Part shown: positions 36,125 through 43,979 of the stretch, piece by piece
Position numbering within the stretch: the stretch's first letter is position 1
Layout of the letters: every line of letters begins with the position of its first letter
Source: JACNIZ01 sp964344765
GTDB taxonomy: Bacteria; Planctomycetota; UBA1135
DNA: 64,000 bases
Assembly (NCBI GenBank): GCA_964344765.1
Contig: CAYFOM010000019.1
Span: forward strand, 1 to 64,000
Reading direction: 5' to 3'
Notes under the pieces: model-generated
The model's input: the letters and a program-made list of their open reading frames with translations, nothing else
Told to the model about the DNA's origin: nothing
The model's database searches: none
Position numbers and translations under genes: made by a program

Positions 36125-36142
36125 CTGTTCGCTATCGAACAG
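36125..36142. promoter_or_regulatory. CTGTTCG/CGAACAG inverted repeat upstream of paralogue B
   Basis: CTGTTCG-CTAT-CGAACAG is a perfect 7 bp inverted repeat with a 4 bp centre, 114 bp upstream of ATG 36011 on the minus strand and 54 bp beyond the end of the methyltransferase gene. It could be an operator or a 5' leader hairpin. The 36042-36195 gap holds nothing else obvious. Confidence 0.35.
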
Positions 36143-36195
36143 CTCACGAGGGATGTGGCAGCGGCGTGGGTAAACACCGGCAGCCAATCTCCAGT

Positions 36196-36852
36196 TTAGT
36201 GCTTGCCGCGGCTCTGCAAGGACATATGACGGTCGGAATCGATGACAACCTGAAAATTCGAGATTCCGGCCTCAGAAGCCTGTTTTTCCAGCTCGTCCGG
36301 GGTCAGCGCCGCCCGCAGGCTGTCGTAAAACAGCTTTTGGCTATACGGTTCTTCGTCGGAGGCGTGCAAATCGACCAATTCCTGCGTTTTTTCAGGTGAT
36401 TCGGGGCGGAATAAATCGCGGATCAGCAGCACGCCACCGGGTTTCAACACGCGCCATGCCTCGGCCAAAAAGGGTCGCGGATCGGGGATGTGGTGCAGGA
36501 TTGTGTTCGAGCAGACGGCGTCTAAGCTGGCATCGGGGAAATCCAGTCCTTTGGCGTCGGCCAATTGGAATTCAACGCGCTCGGCGTAACCGCTTTGCAT
36601 GCGGTGGTTTTCGGCCAATTTAAGCATCTCGCTCGAGAGGTCGACGCCGACCACCCGGCAGCTCTGGTGCAGCGAGCACAGCAGCAGCGGGATGGTTCCG
36701 GGTCCAGTGCCGATGTCCAAAACCAATCCATCGGCTTCGAGTTCGAGCAAGCGGTCGACGAAATTTCGGTTCGCCTCGCTGTGATCCATGGCGTCGTAAG
36801 CCGTGGCATCCTCGACCGTATCCATCACTTCCGGTTCCAGTACGCGTTCCAT
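36196..36852 (-). CDS. Class I SAM-dependent methyltransferase
   Basis: A 218-residue methyltransferase. Motif I is VLDIGTGPGTIPLLL, the acidic residue after strand 2 is in VVGVDLSSEML, and motifs IV-VI are VCSNTILHHIPDPRPFL and VLKPGGVLLIRDLFRP. It belongs with UbiE/arsenite-type small-molecule methyltransferases by overall look, but the substrate cannot be named. Its start is only 23 bp from the divergent SMUG1 gene. Confidence 0.85.
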   Translation of the reverse strand: MERVLEPEVMDTVEDATAYDAMDHSEANRNFVDRLLELEADGLVLDIGTGPGTIPLLLCSLHQSCRVVGVDLSSEMLKLAENHRMQSGYAERVEFQLADAKGLDFPDASLDAVCSNTILHHIPDPRPFLAEAWRVLKPGGVLLIRDLFRPESPEKTQELVDLHASDEEPYSQKLFYDSLRAALTPDELEKQASEAGISNFQVVIDSDRHMSLQSRGKH

Positions 36853-36875
36853 GACCGCTAGCGTACACTCCCGCG

Positions 36876-37592
36876 ATGCGCCTCCAGCAGATCAGCGATG
36901 AGCTGGCCGATCAAGTCGACGCCATGAGCTTCGGGCCGCCCGTGACCTGGGTTTACAACCCGTTGCGCTACGCCCGTGAGTTGCATCATGCTTTCCTAGA
37001 CCTGGCTCAGCCCAAGCCTGACGCCTTGTTACTCGGCATGAATCCCGGCCCTTGGGGAATGGCCCAGACTGGTGTGCCATTCGGCGAGGTCATGGCGGTG
37101 CGGGAATGGCTGAAAATTCGCGGCAAGGTTCAGCCGCCTGCCGAGCAGCATGAAAAGCGCCCGATTTTGGGCCTGGATTGCTCCCGATCCGAAGTTTCCG
37201 GTCGCCGTTTGTGGGCTTGGGCCGAGCAGCGCTACCGCACGCCCAAGCGCTTCTTCCGACAGTTTTTCGTCTACAACTTCTGTCCGCTGGCTTTTCTGGA
37301 AGAAACCGGTCGCAATCGCACGCCGGACAAATTGCCGGTCGACGAAAAGAAACCATTGTTCGAGACCTGCGACCAAGCCCTACGCCGTTTTGTTGAGGAA
37401 TTGCAACCCAAGCGCGTCATTGGGATTGGTCGTTTTGCCGAGCAACGGGCCAAGATTGCCTTGAAGGGCATGGACATTCCCACTGCCACCATCCTGCACC
37501 CCAGCCCGGCCAGCCCGATCGCCAATCGCGGTTGGCAGCCGCAAATCGAAAAGCAACTGGCGGACATGGGTCTGCCGTGCCCCACTGCGTAA
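36876..37592 (+). CDS. SMUG1-type uracil-DNA glycosylase
   Basis: A 238-residue single-strand-selective uracil-DNA glycosylase that removes uracil from DNA. Motif 1 is MNPGPWGMAQTGVPFG, which carries the NPGPxG signature of the SMUG1 family, and motif 2 is HPSPASP with the catalytic-region histidine. YNPLRYAR and VIGIGRFAEQRAKIAL are also typical. xth follows with no gap, giving glycosylase and AP endonuclease in one transcript. SMUG1 is rare in bacteria and known from planctomycetes and some Geobacter. Confidence 0.9.
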   Translation: MRLQQISDELADQVDAMSFGPPVTWVYNPLRYARELHHAFLDLAQPKPDALLLGMNPGPWGMAQTGVPFGEVMAVREWLKIRGKVQPPAEQHEKRPILGLDCSRSEVSGRRLWAWAEQRYRTPKRFFRQFFVYNFCPLAFLEETGRNRTPDKLPVDEKKPLFETCDQALRRFVEELQPKRVIGIGRFAEQRAKIALKGMDIPTATILHPSPASPIANRGWQPQIEKQLADMGLPCPTA

Positions 37593-38378
37593 ATGCGAAT
37601 CGTCTCCGTCAACGTCAACGGCCTTCGTGCGGCCGTCCGCAAAGGATTTCTGGATTGGGTCGGCACCATCGACGCCGACGTCATCTGCTTGCAGGAAATC
37701 CGCATTCAAGAACACCAGCTGACCCAAGCAATGAAGCAGCCTGGTGGAATGGACGCCGTGTATTTGCCGGCAGAGAAGCCGGGGTACAGCGGCGTCGCGC
37801 TTTACTTCAAAAAGCAGCCCGATGCGGTTCAGCTGGGCATGGGTGTGCCTGAATTCGATCACGAAGGGCGTGTGATCACCGCCGATTACGGCAAGCTCCG
37901 CGTAGTCAGCCTTTACCTTCCGTCCGGCACCTCGGGCGACCCGCGCCAGGACTACAAGTACAAGTTCATGGATGCGTTTTTGCCGTGGATGGACCAGCAG
38001 CGCGCTGAAGCGGAGCACGTCATCGTTTGCGGTGATTGGAACATTGCCCATCGCAAGATCGATTTGAAAAACTGGCGCGGCAACCAAAAGAACTCCGGCT
38101 TTTTGCCGGAAGAGCGTGCTTGGATGGACCATTTGTTCGGCGAAGCCGGTTGGGCCGACGCTTATCGCGGCCTTCACCCCGAAGCCGAAGGCGAGTGTTA
38201 CACCTGGTGGTCCAACCGCGGTCAGGCATGGGCCAACAACACCGGATGGCGAATCGATTATCAAGTATGCACGCCTTCGACGGCATCCCTAGCCAAGGAA
38301 GCGTGGGTTTTCAAGGACGAGCGCTTTTCCGACCACTCGCCTCTGATCGTCGACTATGACCTAAATCTGCTAGGGTAA
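37593..38378 (+). CDS. xth: Exodeoxyribonuclease III (AP endonuclease)
   Basis: A 261-residue EEP-superfamily nuclease that nicks DNA at abasic sites and trims 3' ends. Landmarks: SVNVNGLRAAVRKGFLDW, the metal-binding Glu in VICLQEIRIQ, VVSLYLPSG, CGDWNIAHRKIDLKN, AWANNTGWRIDY and the terminal FSDHSPLIVDYD. It begins directly at the SMUG1 stop. Together the pair performs the first two steps of uracil base-excision repair. Confidence 0.95.
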   Translation: MRIVSVNVNGLRAAVRKGFLDWVGTIDADVICLQEIRIQEHQLTQAMKQPGGMDAVYLPAEKPGYSGVALYFKKQPDAVQLGMGVPEFDHEGRVITADYGKLRVVSLYLPSGTSGDPRQDYKYKFMDAFLPWMDQQRAEAEHVIVCGDWNIAHRKIDLKNWRGNQKNSGFLPEERAWMDHLFGEAGWADAYRGLHPEAEGECYTWWSNRGQAWANNTGWRIDYQVCTPSTASLAKEAWVFKDERFSDHSPLIVDYDLNLLG

Positions 38379-38414
38379 GGGTCCCCCCTGGACCACTTCT
38401 CCCCCTAGAACCTG

Positions 38415-39368
38415 ATGAAGAGCATTCGCATTCTTGCCATTTCCTCGCTGCTGTCTGCCGGCGCCCTCGCTGTCGACGCATCTGCACAGACCCAGTATTC
38501 GATGGATCTGGACGTCACCCAGTGCAATTTCAACTTTGACGGCGATACCAACATGGGTCGCATTGCCGGTAAGCCGCCGCGCTTCGACATGGACGGCACC
38601 ATGGACATGATCCTGACTCCAGGTGGCGGTCCTTTCACCACCGGTGAAGTCAACGGTGGCGTAATGTTCACCGATCCGGCACGGATTAAGGCAGAGATCC
38701 CGAACGTCTTTGGTTGGCTGCCGCCGCTGGCAACCATCTACATCGACGATGCTGAATACACCGCATCGACGCCGCAATTCGCCGTCGATGGCGCCGGCAA
38801 CTTCACCACCGACATCGTGCTGACCCCGATCGGCGGCACCGTTACCGTCATTCCGTTGGTTGGCAGCACCGAAGTCACTCCCCTGGCCGATTACGATCCG
38901 ACCGACCCCACTCCGATTTCCGGCAACATCTCCGAGTCGGGTGGCACCGTGACCTTGTCGTCGGCAGTCGACGTAACTTTCTCCAGCGACGACGGCATGG
39001 GCAACTGGGTAGAGCTCAACATTGATGGCGACTTGATCGCCTACGCCCCCACCCAGAGCGGCATGAGCCTGACCTCCGGTGCAGTCATCTCCGGTCAAAT
39101 GGCCATCTTCTCGGTCGCCGGCGGCGCACCGAACTCCGGCACTTTCTTGGCTTACGGCCTGTCGATGGGCTCCACCCCAGTTCCGCCGTTGGGCGTGACC
39201 TTGGACATCGCCGGCGCCACTCAGGTCGGCTCGATGAAAATGACCGACGGCACCGGCCACTGCTCGTGGAACGAAATGGTTCCGGCAGGCACGTCCGGCC
39301 TGACGGTGTACATGCAGTCCTGCCAGAACGGCCTGACTTCGAACGTACTTACCGTGAACATTCAGTAA
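38415..39368 (+). CDS. Secreted hypothetical protein (beta-rich)
   Basis: A 317-residue protein with a clear signal peptide (MKSIRILAISSLLSAGALAVDASAQ). The mature part is rich in Gly, Thr, Asp and Val and reads as beta-sandwich repeats, for example GGTVTVIPLVGSTEVTPL and GGTVTLSSAVDVTFSSDDG; two cysteines in the mature C terminus could form a disulfide. I do not recognise a family. It starts 36 bp after xth. Its stop codon is part of the first of two adjacent palindromes. Confidence 0.65.
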   Translation: MKSIRILAISSLLSAGALAVDASAQTQYSMDLDVTQCNFNFDGDTNMGRIAGKPPRFDMDGTMDMILTPGGGPFTTGEVNGGVMFTDPARIKAEIPNVFGWLPPLATIYIDDAEYTASTPQFAVDGAGNFTTDIVLTPIGGTVTVIPLVGSTEVTPLADYDPTDPTPISGNISESGGTVTLSSAVDVTFSSDDGMGNWVELNIDGDLIAYAPTQSGMSLTSGAVISGQMAIFSVAGGAPNSGTFLAYGLSMGSTPVPPLGVTLDIAGATQVGSMKMTDGTGHCSWNEMVPAGTSGLTVYMQSCQNGLTSNVLTVNIQ

Positions 39369-39405
39369 GTCCGAGGACTTACTTTTGGTAAGTCTGCGGA
39401 CTTAC
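39365..39405. repeat. Two near-identical 18-bp palindromes between convergent genes
   Basis: GTAAGTCCGAGGACTTAC (39365-39382) and GTAAGTCTGCGGACTTAC (39388-39405) are separated by TTTTG. Each is palindromic except for its centre (GTAAGTCC/GGACTTAC; GTAAGTC/GACTTAC), and each contains the stop codon of the flanking gene: TAA at 39366-39368 for the secreted protein and TAA at 39404-39402 for the ArsR gene. A bidirectional terminator or a duplicated operator are both possible. Confidence 0.7.
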
Positions 39406-39791
39406 ATCCCAACCCAGGTCGGCGATGTCGGCCTGGGTTGCTCTTTTTCCGCCATGCGGGCGGCACGATCCTGGAAGCTGCGCTTCAGCGCACGACGGAC
39501 CTGGGCACAGGCTTCACCCACCTCGGGGCAGGCGAGCTCAACAAACAGGAAGCGCCCGGCGCGTCGAGTGGTTACTAATCCAGCCGCCTGCATCTTGCTC
39601 AAGTGCTGAGAAAGACTTGGCTTAGGAATACCGGTCAGCTTTAAAAGCCGAGCCGAAGCTACTTCACCGCGCTCCTGACAAAGCGCGTCAAGGATCTGCA
39701 AGCGAATGGGGTGGCCCATGGTCTTGCAAAATTCGGCCTGGATGCGATAGCCATCCAAGTCGCTTTCGTTGGGAAATCCGGTCAGGTTCAT
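39402..39791 (-). CDS. ArsR-family winged-helix regulator
   Basis: A 129-residue regulator from ATG 39791 (MNLTGFPNESDL); the frame upstream extends across the intergenic region without support. The winged helix is KTMGHPIRLQILDALCQERGE, LLKLTGIPKPSLSQHLSKMQAAGLV and TTRRAGRFLFVEL. The metal-binding ELCVCDL motif of classical arsenic sensors is absent, though ACPEVGEAC offers two cysteines. The target is unknown; the palindromes at its own 3' end and the divergent lipoprotein gene are candidates. Confidence 0.8.
   Translation of the reverse strand: MNLTGFPNESDLDGYRIQAEFCKTMGHPIRLQILDALCQERGEVASARLLKLTGIPKPSLSQHLSKMQAAGLVTTRRAGRFLFVELACPEVGEACAQVRRALKRSFQDRAARMAEKEQPRPTSPTWVGM
39411..39448 (+). 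terminator. Rho-independent terminator inside the ArsR 3' end
   Basis: AACCCAGG (39411-39418) pairs with CCTGGGTT (39432-39439) and is followed by GCTCTTTTTCC. It would end transcription of the plus-strand secreted-protein gene while still inside the ArsR coding sequence, where it encodes the last residues (SPTWVGM region). Confidence 0.7.
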
Positions 39792-39928
39792 GGTGTCGAA
39801 TGTTGCGCTACTCTCTAACTCCCAGCGAACATCCCGCAAGTCGAGTTTTGCAACAACCGGCCGGTGTAGTACGCTGCCGCAACACCGCCGACGGCATCCC
39901 GTCGGCACGATTGAATCCTTCACAACCG

Positions 39929-40432
39929 ATGAAATCCATCTTCCTAGCCGCCATTGCCGGCATGCTGCTTCTGCCGTCTTGCCAGACCACCCAGCAACAC
40001 CTGAAGCCCGGCATGACGCGTACTGCGATCGCATTCTCCTACTCCGATATGGACACTCCGGCCGGCGACAGCTCCAATCTGATGTTGGATGCGGCGTACG
40101 GCCAATTCTTCGAGGCCAATCAGGAAATTGGTTTTAAGGCTGGTTACAACGATGCCGAATTGGGCGGGTCGTCCAGCGAAGCTTGGTCGCTGGCGCTTTA
40201 TGGTCGCTACTACACCGCCACCCAAGAAGCCTTGCTTCCATGGGTTGAGGTCGATCTTGGTTACGTCGACAACGACGCCGGCGGCGGTGCTCTGGTTTCG
40301 GCGGGCGTCGGCCTGACTCAGTTCGTCACCCAAGGCGGGGCGATTGAGGCCGGTTTGGATTACCAGTACATGACCGGCGATGCCGACACCAACGGTTTCC
40401 GCGCACTGATCGGCTACGCCATCTTCTTCTAG
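39929..40432 (+). CDS. Outer-membrane beta-barrel-like lipoprotein
   Basis: A 167-residue lipoprotein with lipobox LLPSC (MKSIFLAAIAGMLLLPSC). The mature part alternates hydrophobic and polar residues (AYGQFFEANQEIGFKAGYND, LALYGRYYTATQEALLPWVEVDLGY) and ends in the aromatic GYAIFF, as in small outer-membrane barrels. It is related in layout to the next gene (both start ...C-Q-T and end GY-x-x-F). The ATG at 39929 replaces an upstream in-frame start that lacks a signal peptide. The 137 bp gap to the divergent ArsR gene holds the promoters. Confidence 0.65.
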   Translation: MKSIFLAAIAGMLLLPSCQTTQQHLKPGMTRTAIAFSYSDMDTPAGDSSNLMLDAAYGQFFEANQEIGFKAGYNDAELGGSSSEAWSLALYGRYYTATQEALLPWVEVDLGYVDNDAGGGALVSAGVGLTQFVTQGGAIEAGLDYQYMTGDADTNGFRALIGYAIFF

Positions 40433-40491
40433 ACCGAACCGAACTCAACCGGTTACGGCCCGGCTTCGAGTGTCTAGTAGACCCTCCACCA

Positions 40492-40523
40492 GGAGCGGGC
40501 GCTTTCCACAGCAGACCCGCTCC
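40492..40523. promoter_or_regulatory. GGAGCGGG/CCCGCTCC inverted repeat between lipoprotein genes
   Basis: A perfect 8 bp inverted repeat with a 16 nt spacer in the 147 bp gap after the first lipoprotein gene. There is no T tract. The following TATAGT could be a -10 box. It may be a weak terminator or a regulatory site for the downstream lipoprotein gene. Confidence 0.3.
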
Positions 40524-40579
40524 GCTATAGTCCCCCCTCACGCTCCGATCCCGAGCGACACACCAAACATCCCGCGACG

Positions 40580-41221
40580 ATGAAGAACCCCCTTCTCCTC
40601 CTTGCCCTGGCGGCAGTGGCCACCGGCGGTTGCCAAACAGCCTCCAAGTTCGAAGCCGGGATGGACCGGTTGAACTTCGCGATCGGCTTTGCTTCGGTCG
40701 ACAGTGACGGCGCCGCTTACACCTCGGCTGCCGGCGGCGTTCCTTCCCTCACCGACAACGAGCTGAACGACGTCACCACTGCGGAAACCACCGCGGTCGA
40801 CCTGTCCGCTAGCTACGGTGTTTTCCTGTCGGACAGCATTGAAGTAGGCACCCGCGTTGGCCTCGGCTTCGGTTCCACCGATGACCTGACCAGCAGCACC
40901 ACCGACTTCGATGGCGACGGTTTCAACGACCGCGGCCTCGCTGCTTCGGCCACTTCGGTCGACGACACTTGGTTCACCCTGGGTGGTTACTCCCGCTGGT
41001 ACGTCGGCGTTTGCCCGCTGACCGGCACCAACCCTTGGCTGCAAGCTGACTTTGGTTACGCCATGGGCGACTGGAGCGGCATGTACTTGGGCGGTTCCTT
41101 GGGCACCACCATCTTCATGGACGAAGATTCCGCTTTGGAAGTTCGCCTCTTCGCCGAGACCGTATATGACGATGACGACCGCACCGGCGGCGGCATCGAA
41201 ATCGGCTACTCGATGTTCTAA
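40580..41221 (+). CDS. Outer-membrane beta-barrel-like lipoprotein
   Basis: A 213-residue lipoprotein (MKNPLLLLALAAVATGGC, lipobox ATGGC). The mature protein is beta-barrel-like, with amphipathic strands such as YGVFLSDSIEVGTRVGLGFGS and WFTLGGYSRWYVGV and an aromatic end GIEIGYSMF. It resembles the upstream 167-residue lipoprotein, so the two are probably distant paralogues. A strong terminator follows. Function unknown. Confidence 0.65.
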   Translation: MKNPLLLLALAAVATGGCQTASKFEAGMDRLNFAIGFASVDSDGAAYTSAAGGVPSLTDNELNDVTTAETTAVDLSASYGVFLSDSIEVGTRVGLGFGSTDDLTSSTTDFDGDGFNDRGLAASATSVDDTWFTLGGYSRWYVGVCPLTGTNPWLQADFGYAMGDWSGMYLGGSLGTTIFMDEDSALEVRLFAETVYDDDDRTGGGIEIGYSMF

Positions 41222-41246
41222 GCGAAACCGGCTTCCCTCGGCCTAA

Positions 41247-41282
41247 CCGACCCCGTGCTTCGGCGCGGGGTCGGCTTTTTTT
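41247..41282 (+). terminator. Strong rho-independent terminator after the second lipoprotein gene
   Basis: CCGACCCCG (41247-41255) pairs with CGGGGTCGG (41266-41274) around a TGCTTCGGCG loop, followed by seven T residues (41276-41282). Confidence 0.93.
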
Positions 41283-41350
41283 ATGGCTAGAGGTTGGGTG
41301 GAGTGCTTTTTGATTGGCAGCCACCCATTGGGCCTTTAGGTTTCAACCTG

Positions 41351-42877
41351 ATGGCTTCTTCCATAGTCGATCCCCCCTATCTCCTGGTCCTCGACCAAGG
41401 CACGACCAGCACTCGCGCAATTCTTTACAGCGGCGATGCTCGGCCAATTGCGCAGCACCAAATCGAGTTGCCGCAGCACTTCCCCCAACCTGGTTGGGTG
41501 GAGCACGATGCCGAGCAGATCTGGCAGCACAGTCTGCAATGTTTGCAGCAAGCGCTGCAAAAGGCCGACGTAGCCGCCACTGAAGTCGCTGGAATTGGGA
41601 TTACGAACCAACGCGAGACCGTCGTTCTATGGGACCGTCAAACCGGGACTCCGGTGCATCACGCACTGGTTTGGCAAGATCGGCGCACCGCAGATACTTG
41701 TGCAAAATTAAAAGCCGACGGCCACGAAGCCGCGTTGAGTGCAAAAACGGGTCTGCTCTTGGACCCATACTTTTCCGCAACCAAGCTGACGTGGCTGTTG
41801 GATCACGTCGACGGTGCGCGGGCGGCAGCGGAACAAGGACGTCTGGCCGCGGGCACCATCGATAGTTATTTATTGTGGAAGCTGACGGATGGGAAACAAC
41901 ATCGCACCGACGCTACCAACGCATCACGCACCTTACTATTCGATATTCATAGCCGCCAATGGGATGAAGACTTGCTGCAACTCTTTCAAATCCCAGCTTC
42001 AGTGTTGCCGGAAGTCTGTGATTCGATTGCCTCATTTGGAGATATAAACCCCCAGCTCCTCGGCGCGCCAATTCCAGTTCTCGCCATCGCCGGCGATCAA
42101 CAAGCTGCGGCTTACGGTCAAGGCTGTCGACGCCCGGGGCTGATGAAGAGCACTTACGGCACCGGCTGCTTCACTTTGCTGCATTGCGGCGACTCGGTGC
42201 CGGTTTCGCAGAACCGATTGTTAGCCACCATCGCTCTGCAAGAAAATGGCAAAGCGACTTACGCGTTAGAGGGGAGTATTTTCAACGCCGGCACCGTGGT
42301 GCAATGGCTACGCGATGAAGCCGGGTTTTTGAAGTCGGCGGAGCAATCGGAACAGCTCGCCCAGCAGGCCAACCCGCTAAGCGAGGTGATGTTTGTTCCT
42401 GCTTTCACTGGGCTCGGCGCCCCCCATTGGAGTGCGCACGCCCGCGGCACTTTGTTCGGGTTGTGCCGCGACACCAGCGCCGCCGACATCGTGCGCGCCG
42501 GTTTAGAAGCAATTGCGTGGCAAACCTGGGATTTACTCGACGCCACCCGCGAAGACGTCGGCCGCCTGCCGGACACCCTGCGCATCGACGGCGGAATGGC
42601 GCAAAACAATTGGTTTGCCCAATTCCTTGCCGACGTGTTGCAAATCCCGGTGCAACGGCCGTTGGATACGGAGACTACAGCACTTGGGGCGTGCTTGCTT
42701 GCCGGCCGCGGAGCCGGATTTTTTACCAGTGAAACAAAACTGGATCAGTGTTGGCGCGAAGATCGAAGCTTTCAACCAAGCATGGAACCAGAACTGCGTT
42801 TGAACCGTCTTCAAAAATGGCGGTTAGCCGTGGAATCCGTCGTAAAAATTGCTGATACCGACCTCGGTTTGGCATGA
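41351..42877 (+). CDS. glpK: Glycerol kinase
   Basis: A 508-residue FGGY-family kinase that makes glycerol-3-phosphate from glycerol and ATP. The N terminus has the phosphate-binding LLVLDQGTTSTRAI; GIGITNQRETVVLWD, PVHHALVWQDRRT, the GLLLDPYFSATKLTWLLD segment and the C-terminal DGGMAQNNWFAQFLADVL are diagnostic. ATG 41351 gives the normal start; a TTG 57 bp earlier does not. No glpF or glpD is adjacent. The product also feeds the PlsY route encoded elsewhere in the window. Confidence 0.95.
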   Translation: MASSIVDPPYLLVLDQGTTSTRAILYSGDARPIAQHQIELPQHFPQPGWVEHDAEQIWQHSLQCLQQALQKADVAATEVAGIGITNQRETVVLWDRQTGTPVHHALVWQDRRTADTCAKLKADGHEAALSAKTGLLLDPYFSATKLTWLLDHVDGARAAAEQGRLAAGTIDSYLLWKLTDGKQHRTDATNASRTLLFDIHSRQWDEDLLQLFQIPASVLPEVCDSIASFGDINPQLLGAPIPVLAIAGDQQAAAYGQGCRRPGLMKSTYGTGCFTLLHCGDSVPVSQNRLLATIALQENGKATYALEGSIFNAGTVVQWLRDEAGFLKSAEQSEQLAQQANPLSEVMFVPAFTGLGAPHWSAHARGTLFGLCRDTSAADIVRAGLEAIAWQTWDLLDATREDVGRLPDTLRIDGGMAQNNWFAQFLADVLQIPVQRPLDTETTALGACLLAGRGAGFFTSETKLDQCWREDRSFQPSMEPELRLNRLQKWRLAVESVVKIADTDLGLA

Positions 42878-42914
42878 TAGGCTAGCTTGCAGGGTCTAGA
42901 ACCCACCTACTTCC

Positions 42915-43970
42915 ATGAAGAACATTCTTTCTCTCTCTGTGCTTACTGCACTGGCACTTGCGCTGATGGGCGCACCAGCCGGCGCTGCTCCGCAGTGATG
43001 CCCGACCAGAGGAGGGGGCGGTGCTCCCTCGTACGGCGGACCTAGTGACGGCGTTGGTCCTGGAGCCGGTGGTGCTCCGGCACCTGCTGCGACTCCAACT
43101 CCTGGTGCTGCACCACCAGTCCCCGGCGTGGGCCCTGGTGCGGTAACTCCGGGCGGCGGCACAGGTGGCCGCGGTGGTGGCGCAGTCTTGGTTGTAAACC
43201 ACGGCAAGACCGCCAAGAAACTGTTGCGTATGCAGTGGGATTATCCGGTCTTCCAAAAGAAGATTGTTCCCGGCGAAGTAACCGATACCGCTAAAGATGA
43301 CGACACGGTTGCGGTGGCACAAATGCAAGCTCTTCCGCGCGAAGAAGCTTTCTTGTTTGTTGCCGGCGATGACCCACGTCCGCTGTTGTTGTTGCGTGAA
43401 TGCGAATTCTGCAACGGCACCGACAACGCTTTGCTCAGCAAGACCGAAGGCAACGAAAAGACGTTGTTGATGGCACGCTGGTTCCACTGCGTCAAGCTTC
43501 CGACTCACGTGCTGAAGGAAGAGCACCCGTTCACCAAACTGTTCACGGACTTCCCGGGCAAAAAAGTTCCGCACCTGTTCTTGAGCAGTCGCGACGGCTT
43601 GTTGACCATCCCGCTGAAGGGTGACCAGTCGCCTGGCGAACTGTGGCGTCACATGGAGAAGATCCTTGCTTACGACTACAACAAGAAGCCTAAGAAGTCT
43701 TTGAAGGAAGTCGGCAAGATCTTGATTCAGTACGACAACTTGGATGCTGAAGAGTCGATCGTGGAAGAACGCATGCAGCTTGAACTCGAAGAGAACGGGC
43801 CGAAGTCCAAGAAGCTGAAGAAGCTTCGTAAGGAACTTGCTCGTATCGAAACGGATCGCAAGAAGCTGAAGTCTCAAGAAGCGAAGTGGATGGACCTGGA
43901 CCTGAAGCGTAAGAAAGTAGAGAAAGACATCGTTCACTCTTCCAAGGAAATCTCCGCTACCGAAAGCTGA
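42915..43970 (+). CDS. Secreted thioredoxin-like protein with in-frame TGA (possible selenoprotein)
   Basis: From ATG 42915 a 27-codon signal peptide (MKNILSLSVLTALALALMGAPAGAAPQ) runs into an in-frame TGA (42996-42998), followed immediately by TGC. The same frame then continues unbroken to 43970: a Gly/Pro-rich linker, a thioredoxin-like domain with CEFCNGTDN (a CxxC motif) and FPGKKVPHLFLSSRDG, and a Lys/Glu-rich coiled coil. Read as Sec, the mature N terminus would be P-Q-U-C-P-T. Ordinary tools would start at GTG 43128 and lose the signal peptide. Alternatives are a recent nonsense mutation or a base-call error. The next secreted gene follows by 9 bp. Confidence 0.6.
43012..43030 (+). promoter_or_regulatory. 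SECIS-like hairpin downstream of the in-frame TGA
   Basis: GAGGGGGC (43012-43019) pairs with GCTCCCTC (43023-43030) through eight pairs including one G-T wobble, around a GGT loop. The loop begins 21 nt after the TGA and starts with G. As I recall the bacterial SECIS consensus, it needs a 4-16 bp upper stem, a G in the first two loop positions and a 16-37 nt spacing, all met here. The region is Gly/Pro-coding and GC-rich, so a chance hairpin is quite possible. Confidence 0.4.
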
Positions 43971-43979
43971 TTCAGAAAA

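Noticed and set aside
42882..43937. A 351-residue minus-strand frame opposite the TGA-containing gene
   Set aside because: Its product is Leu/Arg/Val-rich with no signal peptide or motif, while the plus strand has a signal peptide and CxxC domain.
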